From Streptomyces narbonensis (GTDB taxonomy: Bacteria; Actinomycetota; Actinomycetes; Streptomycetales; Streptomycetaceae), in assembly GCF_014649015.1 (NCBI RefSeq), contig NZ_BMSF01000006.1:1-64000 (forward strand): DNA of 64,000 bases. The letters are read 5' to 3'. The notes beneath the pieces are model-generated. The model was not told the origin of the DNA. It searched no databases and saw only the letters and a program-made list of their open reading frames with translations. This document shows, one piece after another, positions 32,002 to 39,286 of this stretch (position 1 is the stretch's first letter; the number at the start of each line of letters is the position of its first letter). The translations under genes were made by a program, and so were the position numbers.

Positions 32002-33389
32002 CCGAGCCGCGCACCGCACGCCCCACCCCCACCCCCACCCCCACGGCCCTCGTCGCCGATCCCGCGGCCGCGGGCGCACAGGGCCCCATCGACACGCGGC
32101 GCTCCCTCGGTGCGGTCGTCCGGTCCGGCGTCGCCGCCGTGTTCCCCCGCGACCCGCTCCTGCGCAACGGGCATCTCCTCGCGATCAGCTCCCTCGTCAG
32201 CTCCGCGCTGGGCTCGATCTTCTGGGTCCTGGCCACGCACTGGTACGACGACGAGGTCGTGGGCCTCAGCTACTCCGCCCTCTCCATGACCCTGCTGCTG
32301 GCGAGCATCGGACAGCTCAACCTCTCCGACTTCCTCGTCCGGTTCGTGCCCTCCGCCGGCCACCACACCCGCCGGCTGATCCTCCTCTGCTACGCGGTGA
32401 GTGCCGTCGTCAGCTCCCTGGTGGCCATCGGCTTCCTGCTGCTCGTCCCCAGGGTCGCCCCCGGCCTCGACTTCCTCCTCACCCCCGTGACCGCCGCCTG
32501 CTTCGTCGCCGCCACCGCCGGATACGCCGTCTTCGTCATGCAGGACGGAGCCCTGACCGCCGTGCGGCGGCCCGGCTGGGTGGTCGCCGAGAACGTCGTC
32601 TTCGCCTGCGTGAAGATGGGGCTGCTCGGTGTGGGCGCGGCCCTCGCGCTGTTCTCCGGCATCCTGCTCTCCTGGGTCGGGGCGCTCGCGGTCTCCCTCC
32701 TCGTCGCCAACTACGTCCTGCTGCGGCGTGCCGTGCCCGACCACGTACGGGTGTCGACGGAGGCACAGCGGCCGTCCAGGGCGCTGCGGTACGCGGCCGC
32801 CGACTACGCCGGCTCGCTCTTCCGCATGGCGGCGTACACCGTCGTCCCGCTGCTCGTCCTGAACAACCTCGGCGCCGAGCAGAGCGCCTACTTCTCGCTC
32901 GCCTGGATCGTCGGCTACGTGCTCTACCTGATCGCCCGCAACCTGGGCAGCTCCCTCGTCGTGGAGGCGGTGAGCAGCCCGGAGCGGCTGGTCGAGCACA
33001 CGATGCGGATGCTGCGCCACACGGGACTGCTCCTCGGCGCGGCCATCGTCCTCGTCGCCGCGCTCGCGCCGCAGATCCTCTCCCTCTTCGGCCCCGAGTA
33101 CGCCGAGCACGGCACCACCCTGCTGCGGCTCCTCGCCCTCTCCGCCCTGCCGAACATCCTGGTCAGCCTCGCCATCGACGTGTGGCGGGCGCGCCGGCGG
33201 CTGCGGTGGGCGGTCGGCGTGCAGTTCGCGATGTGCGTGCTGGTCCTGGGGCTCACCAAGCTGCTGCTGCCGACGCTGGGGATCACCGGGGCGGGCGTCG
33301 CCTGGCTGGTGACCATGTGCCTGCTCGCCGCGCCGCTCGTGATCTGGCGGGCGCGCTGGCTCACGACCGGATCACGGAGGTCCTCGTGA
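31998..33389 (+). CDS. Polysaccharide flippase (MATE/MVF-like, Wzx family)
   Basis: A 463-residue membrane protein with about 12 helices, such as HLLAISSLVSSALGSIFWVLA, LILLCYAVSAVVSSLVAIGFLLLV, MAAYTVVPLLVLNNL and LLGAAIVLVAALAPQILSLFG. The pattern is that of oligosaccharide flippases/O-antigen translocases. It would move lipid-linked sugar units made by the neighbouring transferases to the outer face. The N-terminal 35 residues are cytoplasmic and contain a PTPTPTPT run. Overlaps both neighbours by 4 bp. Confidence 0.87.
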   Translation: MTEPRTARPTPTPTPTALVADPAAAGAQGPIDTRRSLGAVVRSGVAAVFPRDPLLRNGHLLAISSLVSSALGSIFWVLATHWYDDEVVGLSYSALSMTLLLASIGQLNLSDFLVRFVPSAGHHTRRLILLCYAVSAVVSSLVAIGFLLLVPRVAPGLDFLLTPVTAACFVAATAGYAVFVMQDGALTAVRRPGWVVAENVVFACVKMGLLGVGAALALFSGILLSWVGALAVSLLVANYVLLRRAVPDHVRVSTEAQRPSRALRYAAADYAGSLFRMAAYTVVPLLVLNNLGAEQSAYFSLAWIVGYVLYLIARNLGSSLVVEAVSSPERLVEHTMRMLRHTGLLLGAAIVLVAALAPQILSLFGPEYAEHGTTLLRLLALSALPNILVSLAIDVWRARRRLRWAVGVQFAMCVLVLGLTKLLLPTLGITGAGVAWLVTMCLLAAPLVIWRARWLTTGSRRSS

Positions 33390-34573
33390 ACACCGAGACC
33401 GACACCGAGACCGACACAGGCACCGACATCGACACCGAGACCGACACAGGCACCGACATCGACACCGAGACCGACACAGGCACCGACATCGACACCGAGA
33501 CCGACACAGGCACCGACATCGACACCGAGACCGACACAGGCATCGACATCGACACCGAGACCGACACAGGCACCGACATCGACACCGAGACCCCGACCGA
33601 CGCGCCGAGCCTGACCGTCGTCGTCTGCGCCTACACCCTCGACCGCTGGGACGACCTGCGGACGGCGATCGGGTCGCTGCGGGACCAGCGGCGCCCCGTG
33701 GAGGAGACCGTGCTGGTCGTGGACCACTGCCCTGAGCTGTACGCGCGGGCGTCCGCCGCCTTCCCCGGGGTGCGCGTGCTTGAGAACCGCGAGCGCCAGG
33801 GGCTGTCCGGCGCGCGCAACACCGGGGTGGCGACCGCCCGTTGCGACATCGTCGCCTTCCTCGACGACGACGCGGCAGCCGACCCGGACTGGTCCACGCG
33901 GCTCCTCGACCGCTATGCCGACCGGGCCGTCGTGGGCGTCGGCGGTCTGGTCCGGCCCTGGTGGGTCACCCGTCGGCCGGTGTGGTTCCCGCGCGAGTTC
34001 GACTGGGTCGTCGGCTGCTCCTACCGGGGCCTGCCCGAACGGACTTCCCCCGTACGGAACTTCATCGGCGCCAACATGTCCTTCCGGCGCGCCGAGGTGA
34101 TCGCCGCCGGCGGCTTCCGCACCGACCTGGGGCGGGTGGGCAAGCGACCCCTCGGCTGCGAGGAGACCGAGCTGTGTCTGCGCGTCGCCGCCCGCCGCCC
34201 GTCCGCCGTCCTGCTCCACGAACCCGCCGCCGCGGTCCGCCACCGGGTGCCCGCGGCCCGCGCCACCTGGGCGTACTTCCTCGCGCGGTGCTACGCCGAG
34301 GGACTGTCGAAGGCGCGCGTCGCCCAGCTCGGCAGCACCCGTGCGGCGCTGTCCAGCGAGCGCGCCTATCTGCGGTCGACGGTCCCGCGCGCCTTCGTAC
34401 GGGCGCTGTGGCCCGGCCGCCCCGGCGGGCTGCGCACGGCCTCGGCGCTCGTCGGCGGGGTCGGGGTGACCGTGGCGGGGTACGCCGTGGGCCGGGCCCG
34501 GCGCCCGGCGGGTGCGGACGCGGGAGCGCGTGCGGACATGGGAGCGGGAGGGGCGGACGGAGGGCTGCCATGA
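33386..34573 (+). CDS. Family 2 glycosyltransferase with TETDTGTDID repeat head
   Basis: A 395-residue protein. Residues 1-70 are about six copies of a ten-residue acidic Thr/Asp repeat. The GT2 domain then begins with LTVVVCAYTLDRWDDLRTAIGSL, followed by QGLSGARNTGVATARCDIVAFLDDDAAADPDW (DDD metal site) and GCEETELCLRVAARRP. The C-terminal region contains a hydrophobic stretch near 365 (LVGGVGVTVAGYAVG). The repeat head has no similarity to other glycosyltransferases I know and should be unstructured. GTG start overlaps the flippase stop. Confidence 0.87.
   Translation: MNTETDTETDTGTDIDTETDTGTDIDTETDTGTDIDTETDTGTDIDTETDTGIDIDTETDTGTDIDTETPTDAPSLTVVVCAYTLDRWDDLRTAIGSLRDQRRPVEETVLVVDHCPELYARASAAFPGVRVLENRERQGLSGARNTGVATARCDIVAFLDDDAAADPDWSTRLLDRYADRAVVGVGGLVRPWWVTRRPVWFPREFDWVVGCSYRGLPERTSPVRNFIGANMSFRRAEVIAAGGFRTDLGRVGKRPLGCEETELCLRVAARRPSAVLLHEPAAAVRHRVPAARATWAYFLARCYAEGLSKARVAQLGSTRAALSSERAYLRSTVPRAFVRALWPGRPGGLRTASALVGGVGVTVAGYAVGRARRPAGADAGARADMGAGGADGGLP
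33396..33590 (+). repeat. 30-base in-frame tandem repeat
   Basis: Six near-perfect copies of a unit starting ACCGAGACCGACACAGGCAC encode TETDTGTDID. One copy has Ile for Thr (a single base change). The very low divergence between units implies recent expansion. Because 30 is a multiple of three, copy-number change would keep the frame. Confidence 0.9.
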
Positions 34574-35406
34574 CCGCCGCGCCCGCCGTACCCGCCGTAC
34601 CCGCGGTACCCGTCTTCCTGTACCACTCGGTGTCGACCGACCCGCCGTCCTGGATCGCGCCGTTCACGGTCGCCCCGCGCGAATTCGTCGAGCAACTGGA
34701 GGCGATCGCGGACAGCGGACTGCGGCTCGTGCCACTGCGCCTGCTGGTGGAAGCGCTGCGCGGTGGCCCGCCGCTCCCCGCCCGCTCCGCGGTCCTCACC
34801 TTCGACGACGGCTTCGCCGACTTCCACTCGACCGTGCTTCCCCTGCTCGTCCGCTTCGGCTTCCCCGCCACCCTGTACGTCACCACCGGCGCTCTGCGCG
34901 GCCGGGGCGGCGGGCTGCCGGACGAGGTCTTCCCGCCCGAGTCGCGGATGCTGGGCTGGCGCCAGCTCGTCGGACTGGACGAGTACGGCGTGGAGGTCGG
35001 CGGCCACACGCGGACCCACCCCCAGCTCGACACCCTGCCCGCCCGGCGCGTGTGGGACGAAGTGGCGGGCTGCGGGCGCGAGTTGGAGGACTTCCTCGGG
35101 CGTCGGGTCACCTCGTTCGCCTATCCACACGGCTATTCCAGCCCGGCGGTGCGCGAGCAGGTGCGGGCGGCCGGGTGGACCTCGGCGACGGCGGTGCGCG
35201 ACGCGTTCAGCTCGACGGGTGACGATCCGCTCCGCATCGCCCGGCTGATGGTCCGCGCCGACACGGACCGCGACCGGTTCCGGCAGTGGACCCGGGGCGC
35301 CGGGGCGCCGGTCGCGCCCTTCCCCGAAGGGCCCCGGACCAAGGGCTGGCGCGCCTACCGGCGGATGAGGGCCCGGCTGAGCATGCCGTACAAGGCGGTG
35401 TCCTAG
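34570..35406 (+). CDS. Polysaccharide deacetylase (CE4/NodB fold)
   Basis: A 278-residue CE4 protein: AVLTFDDGFADFHSTVLPLL contains the catalytic base Asp and metal Asp (79-80), GHTRTHPQL (146-153) gives the two metal His, and FAYPHGYSS is motif 3 region. It has no signal peptide, so it would act in the cytoplasm or leave by another route. It is the last gene of the operon and probably removes acetyl groups from the glycan or its precursor. The N-terminus has an APAVPAVPAVPV repeat. The TAG stop is formed in the CTAG that bounds the miniature repeat downstream. Confidence 0.87.
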   Translation: MTAAPAVPAVPAVPVFLYHSVSTDPPSWIAPFTVAPREFVEQLEAIADSGLRLVPLRLLVEALRGGPPLPARSAVLTFDDGFADFHSTVLPLLVRFGFPATLYVTTGALRGRGGGLPDEVFPPESRMLGWRQLVGLDEYGVEVGGHTRTHPQLDTLPARRVWDEVAGCGRELEDFLGRRVTSFAYPHGYSSPAVREQVRAAGWTSATAVRDAFSSTGDDPLRIARLMVRADTDRDRFRQWTRGAGAPVAPFPEGPRTKGWRAYRRMRARLSMPYKAVS

Positions 35407-35465
35407 GGGGTGTCTTGCCGATCAGGCCAGACCCCGCGAGCCCGGCCTGATCGGCAAGACACCCC
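35407..35465. repeat. 59-bp miniature inverted repeat flanked by CTAG
   Basis: The ends GGGGTGTCTTGCCGATCAGG are perfect inverted copies with a loop of about 17 bases, and CTAG stands directly outside each end (35403-35406 and 35466-35469). The left CTAG contains the stop codon of the deacetylase gene. The RNA would fold into one long hairpin, so the element now doubles as a terminator for the polysaccharide operon. Confidence 0.8.
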
Positions 35466-35507
35466 CTAGGGCCGGTCTGCCCATTCCCTGGGGCCCGGGG
35501 CGGTGTG

Positions 35508-36086
35508 TCAGACCACGGCGAGCCGGGCCACCAGCAGCTCCACCCTCGGTGCGGCGTCCTCGGGCAGCAGGCGGCCCGTTCGGGTCAGGGTCGCCAGGCC
35601 GTGCAGAGCCGCCCAGAACACCTCGGTGAACATCCCCGGGTGGACGCCGTCGCCGGCGACCTCGGCGAGGCATTCGAGCAGGGCGGCGAAGGCGTCCTTC
35701 AGCGGCTCGGGGGTGTCCTCCTGCGCGTACGCCAGACCGCCGTCGAGCTGGAACAGGGCGTCGTAGACCGCGGGGTTGTGCTCGGCGAAGTCGAGGTAGG
35801 CGCGGGCGAGTGCGGCGACCCGCTCGCGTGGGCCGTCCGCCCCGGCGGTCGCGGCGCGTACCGCCGCGGCCAGCTCGACGGCGCCTTCCAGGGCGACGGC
35901 GCCGATGATCTCGCGCTTGCCGCGGAAGTGGCTGTAGAGGACGGGCTGGCTGTATTCGATGCGCTCGGCGAGCCGGCGGGTGGTGACGGCGTCCCACCCC
36001 TGCTGCTCGGCGAGTTCGCGGGCCGTCGCCACGATGAGGCGCTCGCGCTCCGCCCGTTCGCGCTCCTTGCGTTCCTTTACCGACAT
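35508..36086 (-). CDS. TetR family regulator (WHG domain)
   Basis: A 192-residue regulator. After a charged N-terminus (VKERKERERAERERLIVATARELAEQQGWDAVTTRRLAERIEYSQPVLYSHFRGKREII) comes a C-terminal ligand domain with the TetR_C_13/WHG features (LFQLDGGLAYAQEDTPEPL, FTEVFWAALHGLATL). It is divergent from the DUF1772 membrane protein, with three matching palindromes in the 90-bp gap, so it should repress both that gene and itself. Confidence 0.9.
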   Translation of the reverse strand: MSVKERKERERAERERLIVATARELAEQQGWDAVTTRRLAERIEYSQPVLYSHFRGKREIIGAVALEGAVELAAAVRAATAGADGPRERVAALARAYLDFAEHNPAVYDALFQLDGGLAYAQEDTPEPLKDAFAALLECLAEVAGDGVHPGMFTEVFWAALHGLATLTRTGRLLPEDAAPRVELLVARLAVV

Positions 36087-36095
36087 GCCATGACC

Positions 36096-36159
36096 CTAGC
36101 ACCGCTAGACAATCGAGCGTTAGCAGTACTAGCGTTGCCTCATCATCTAGCAGCGCTAG
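36096..36159. promoter_or_regulatory. Three TetR operators (YTAGC-N3-RCTAG)
   Basis: CTAGC-ACC-GCTAG (36096-36108), TTAGC-AGT-ACTAG (36120-36132) and CTAGC-AGC-GCTAG (36147-36159) are three dyads of identical layout, with centre spacings of 24 and 27 bp. CTAG is rare in this GC-rich genome, so six occurrences or near-occurrences within 64 bp cannot be background. They cover the whole promoter space between the TetR and DUF1772 genes. Confidence 0.85.
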
Positions 36160-36176
36160 TTCGTGGAGGGGTCGTC

Positions 36177-36623
36177 ATGCTCAACGCACTCGAGGTCGTC
36201 ACCACCGTCGTCGTCGGCCTGATGGTGGGGGTGGAGTTCTCCGTCGCCTTCGTCATGAACCGGATCCTGAACGCGCTCCCCGAGGACAGCAGGCAGCTCG
36301 GCCACGCCCACGGCGGCCGGATGCTCGGAACCCTGATGCCCTTCTGGTACATAGGCTCGCTCGTCCTCAGCGCGGTCTGGGCCGTCGCCGGACGGCACCA
36401 GGACGGCGCCGGACTCGTCGTCGTCGCCGCCGGACTGCTGATCCTCAGCGTGGCCATGTCGGTCCTGCTGCTCGTCCCGATCAACAACCGGAACAGGACG
36501 TGGACCCCCGAGAACCGGCCCGCCGACTGGAAGCAGCAGCTGCACCGCTGGGAACGCCTCCACTACGTCCGCGTCGCCGTCATCGTCGCCGCCTTCACCC
36601 TGCTCGTCACCGCCCTCGCCTGA
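36177..36623 (+). CDS. DUF1772-type membrane protein
   Basis: A 148-residue protein with four hydrophobic segments (LEVVTTVVVGLMVGVEFSVAFVM; MPFWYIGSLVLSAVWAVAG; GLVVVAAGLLILSVAMSVLLLVPINNR; VRVAVIVAAFTLLVTALA). NNRNRTW with the following HRWERLHYVR matches the conserved part of DUF1772 (anthrone oxygenase-like) proteins. A GGAGGGG ribosome site is properly spaced. The gene is presumably repressed by the divergent TetR. Substrate or role is not known. Confidence 0.83.
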   Translation: MLNALEVVTTVVVGLMVGVEFSVAFVMNRILNALPEDSRQLGHAHGGRMLGTLMPFWYIGSLVLSAVWAVAGRHQDGAGLVVVAAGLLILSVAMSVLLLVPINNRNRTWTPENRPADWKQQLHRWERLHYVRVAVIVAAFTLLVTALA

Positions 36624-36658
36624 GGCCACCGCCGCGCCGGGGGCACGGGACCGCCCCC

Positions 36659-37528
36659 TCAGCGCTCCTCCCACACCCGCACCCAGTCCACGTCCATCCG
36701 GGCCGAGTCGACCGAGGCCGGAGGCGCCTTCGGCACCCCGACCGCCAGGTTGATCAGGATCTCCATGGGCACGTCCGGGATCCGGTGGGTGTCCGTCACG
36801 CGGAGGCGCTCGACGCCGTCCACGTACCAGACCAGCTTGTGGGGCTCCCACAGCAGACCGAACACATGGAACTCCGCCGGGAAGTCGACCGGTCCGTACG
36901 TGCCGCGCTGCCGGTCCTCGTCGCCGTCCTCGTCGCGCCAGTGCACGTACATGCTGACTTCCCGGGTGGTGTCCAGGAACTCCATGATGTCGATCTCCGG
37001 CGGGGTGAAGCGGGAGTCGGGCATCAACCAGAACGCGGGGAACATGCCGGCCTCGGCCGGGATCCTGATCGACGCCTCGAAGTAGCCGTAGGTGAACGTC
37101 CGCCGGGGCTCTCCGTACCAGTCGTCCCGGCCGGTGGAGATCATTCCGGAGGTCCACGGGTAGGTCCGGCCGTCGCTGCCGCGCGTCTCGCGCCGCTCGG
37201 CGGTGAGGGTCAGTTCGCCGTCCCGCACGGAGACCTGCTCCGGCAGGTACCACTGCAGTTCGTCGTTGCCGCTGTTGGTGCAGCCGTCCTTGTTCCAGTC
37301 GTAACAGGTCGTCCACATCCGGTCGTCGAGCTCCGTACCGTCGAAGTCCTCGTCCAGGACCAGCCGCCAGTCGTCGGGCGGTGTCGGCCCGGCGGTGGCC
37401 GCGCCCGTGGGTCCGGCCCCGCTGCCCTCGGCGGTGCCGCCGCAGGCGGCGGCCGTCAGCAGCAGGACGGACGACAGCGCCAGTGCCGCGGCCCGGCGGA
37501 GGGACCGGCGGGCGCCCTTCCCGTTCAC
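36659..37528 (-). CDS. Family 16 glycoside hydrolase lipoprotein
   Basis: A 289-residue secreted lipoprotein: basic start, hydrophobic core, lipobox TAAC with Cys29, then a Thr/Pro linker. The GH16 beta-jelly roll holds the catalytic motif EIDIME (Glu178, Asp180, Glu183) and the substrate-cleft segment WPGMISTG-like TSGMISTG and YGYFEASIRIP. It should hydrolyse or transglycosylate beta-1,3 or beta-1,4 glucan/galactan outside the cell, possibly trimming the polysaccharide of this island. Its GTG start overlaps the stop of the monooxygenase gene by 4 bp. Confidence 0.88.
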   Translation of the reverse strand: MNGKGARRSLRRAAALALSSVLLLTAAACGGTAEGSGAGPTGAATAGPTPPDDWRLVLDEDFDGTELDDRMWTTCYDWNKDGCTNSGNDELQWYLPEQVSVRDGELTLTAERRETRGSDGRTYPWTSGMISTGRDDWYGEPRRTFTYGYFEASIRIPAEAGMFPAFWLMPDSRFTPPEIDIMEFLDTTREVSMYVHWRDEDGDEDRQRGTYGPVDFPAEFHVFGLLWEPHKLVWYVDGVERLRVTDTHRIPDVPMEILINLAVGVPKAPPASVDSARMDVDWVRVWEER

Positions 37529-38829
37529 CGCTCCCCGCCCCCGTCCGCAGCCGAAGCGGAAGCGGAAGCCGAGGCCGAGGTCGAGGCCGCGACCGAGGCC
37601 GCGACGCGGGGCGCGGCGAAGGTCGTGCCGTGGACGAAGCGCAGGAGCGGGCCGAACGTGGGGGCCGCGGCCAGGCCGGTGAAGTACAGGCCGGGCACCG
37701 AGGACTCGAAGCCCGCCGTGAGCACCGGAGCGCCGCCGGGCCAGGTCCGCACCGACGTCCGCAGCGCCGGCTCCAGGACGGGGATCCGCTCCACGTCCAC
37801 CTGGTAGCCGGTGGCCGCCAGGACGTGGTCGGTGTGCAGGACGTCCCGCCGCCCCGCCGGGCCCGCGAGCGCCAGGCGTACGGCGCCGTCCTCGTGCCGG
37901 GCAGCCACCAGCCGGCGCGGACACAGCACCGGGAAGCGCCCGTCGACCCGGTCCCTCAGCCACCACGCGCCCGACGGTCCGAGCACGGTGCGCAGGAAGT
38001 ACGCCCGCGCCGGGTGCGGCAGCCGGCGGTAGGCGGCGGGGCCGCGGCTGACCGCGAAGAGCGACCAGCCGGGGCCTAGCGCGGAGCCGGGCTTGAGCAG
38101 CCGGTCGGTCCAGGAGCGGGCGGCCGGCCGGTCCGTCGACGGCGGGTCGCCGAAGCACAGCGCCCGGGTCCTGGCGATCACGACGGGCTGGGCGCCCGCC
38201 TCGTGCAGCAGGGCGGCGCTCTCCAGGGCCGACTGCCCGGCGCCGACCACGGCGACGCGCCGGCCGGCGAACACGGCCAGGTCCCGGTGGTCGCACGTGT
38301 GGGAGGCGAGGCCCGCCGCGGCGAGCGGCGCGAGTCCGGCCGGCCGGTTGGCGTACGCGACGAGCCCGGTGGCCACCACCACGGCCCGCGCGGCGACCTC
38401 CTCCCCGGAGGCCAGGGATACGGCGAAACCGCCGTCGGCGCGTCGCACCTCGCGTACCGCCGTACGCTCCACGTCCGGCACGAGCCGCTCCTGGAACCAC
38501 CGGCCGTACGCGACGAACTCCTCCACCGGGACGGGGTAGGTGTCGCCCACGGGCGGCAGGCCCCGCTCGGCACGGAAGTCCGCGAACCGGTGCCCGTCCT
38601 CGGGGGCGGAGATCGAGGACGCCGCCGGGACGGACTTGAGGAACATGCCGTCGGGCATGTGGGCCCGCCAGGTCTCCATCGGCTCGCCGAAGACGCGCGT
38701 GGGGGCGTCGCCCGCACGCAGCCAGGCGGCGGTGGCGAGTCCGAACGGACCGGCACCGACGACCACGACGGGGAGCCGGCGGCGGCGGGAGCCGCGGGAC
38801 TCCGGGGACTGCTGGGAGTCCTGGGCCAT
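37525..38829 (-). CDS. Flavin-containing NAD(P)-binding monooxygenase-like protein
   Basis: The 434-residue protein has two Rossmann motifs, FAD-binding VVVVGAGPFGLATAAWLRA at about 20 and NAD(P)-binding VAVVGAGQSALESAALL at about 193, plus the ATGLVAYANRP and ATGYQ segments of the ornithine hydroxylase/YUCCA-type class. The C-terminal 30 residues are a slippage-like Ala/Ser run (ASTSASASASASA). Its place beside a GH16 gene and membrane proteins of the island suggests it modifies a glycan precursor or lipid carrier; the substrate is not evident. Confidence 0.83.
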   Translation of the reverse strand: MAQDSQQSPESRGSRRRRLPVVVVGAGPFGLATAAWLRAGDAPTRVFGEPMETWRAHMPDGMFLKSVPAASSISAPEDGHRFADFRAERGLPPVGDTYPVPVEEFVAYGRWFQERLVPDVERTAVREVRRADGGFAVSLASGEEVAARAVVVATGLVAYANRPAGLAPLAAAGLASHTCDHRDLAVFAGRRVAVVGAGQSALESAALLHEAGAQPVVIARTRALCFGDPPSTDRPAARSWTDRLLKPGSALGPGWSLFAVSRGPAAYRRLPHPARAYFLRTVLGPSGAWWLRDRVDGRFPVLCPRRLVAARHEDGAVRLALAGPAGRRDVLHTDHVLAATGYQVDVERIPVLEPALRTSVRTWPGGAPVLTAGFESSVPGLYFTGLAAAPTFGPLLRFVHGTTFAAPRVAASVAASTSASASASASAADGGGER

Positions 38830-38848
38830 CGCGCGTCTCCTCTCCTGC

Positions 38849-38876
38849 GATCCGGCGATCCGGTGATCCGGCGATC
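38849..38876. repeat. Short 9-base tandem repeat (GATCCGGYG)
   Basis: Three to four copies of GATCCGGCG/GATCCGGTG lie in the 64-bp space just upstream of the monooxygenase start. They overlap where its ribosome site and promoter would be, and could have arisen by slippage. Confidence 0.6.
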
Positions 38877-38893
38877 CTGCGAGGAAGGACTCT

Positions 38894-39277
38894 TCAACCA
38901 GCGTGCACCTCCGTGTCGCGGTTCCGCGCGCCGGGACGGAGGGACGACAGCGCCAGGACGGAGGTCAGGACGGCGAGCGCGAGCAGGGACCGGGTGGCGG
39001 TGAAGGCACCGCCGAGGAAGAGCGCGACGGCCACGAGGGTCGTCAGGGCGAGGCCGAGCACGAGGGTGACGAGGGCGGTCTCCAGGATCGCCGCGGGGCG
39101 CCCGCCCGGCGGGCCGCCCGGCCGCAGCGTGAGCAGGGCCGCGAGACCCGGGCAGACGAGCAGGAACGCGGTGACGGCCGCCACCCGCAGCGGGGCGGCG
39201 TCGGGCAGCGACATGGCGAGGAGCGCGAGCCACCCGGAGGCGGCGAGTCCCAGGCGGGCGAGGATCGCGGGTGTCAT
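38894..39277 (-). CDS. Small integral membrane protein of the island
   Basis: A 127-residue protein with four hydrophobic segments (LGLAASGWLALLAMSLP; RVAAVTAFLLVCPGLAALL; ILETALVTLVLGLALTTLVAVALFLGG; SLLALAVLTSVLALSSL). The SLPDAAPLRVAAVTAFLLVCPGLA pattern resembles the N-terminal part of DUF1616-type proteins. It probably works with the large membrane protein encoded immediately upstream on the same strand, nine bases away. No enzymatic motif is visible. Confidence 0.7.
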   Translation of the reverse strand: MTPAILARLGLAASGWLALLAMSLPDAAPLRVAAVTAFLLVCPGLAALLTLRPGGPPGGRPAAILETALVTLVLGLALTTLVAVALFLGGAFTATRSLLALAVLTSVLALSSLRPGARNRDTEVHAG

Positions 39278-39286
39278 GGGGCCTCC

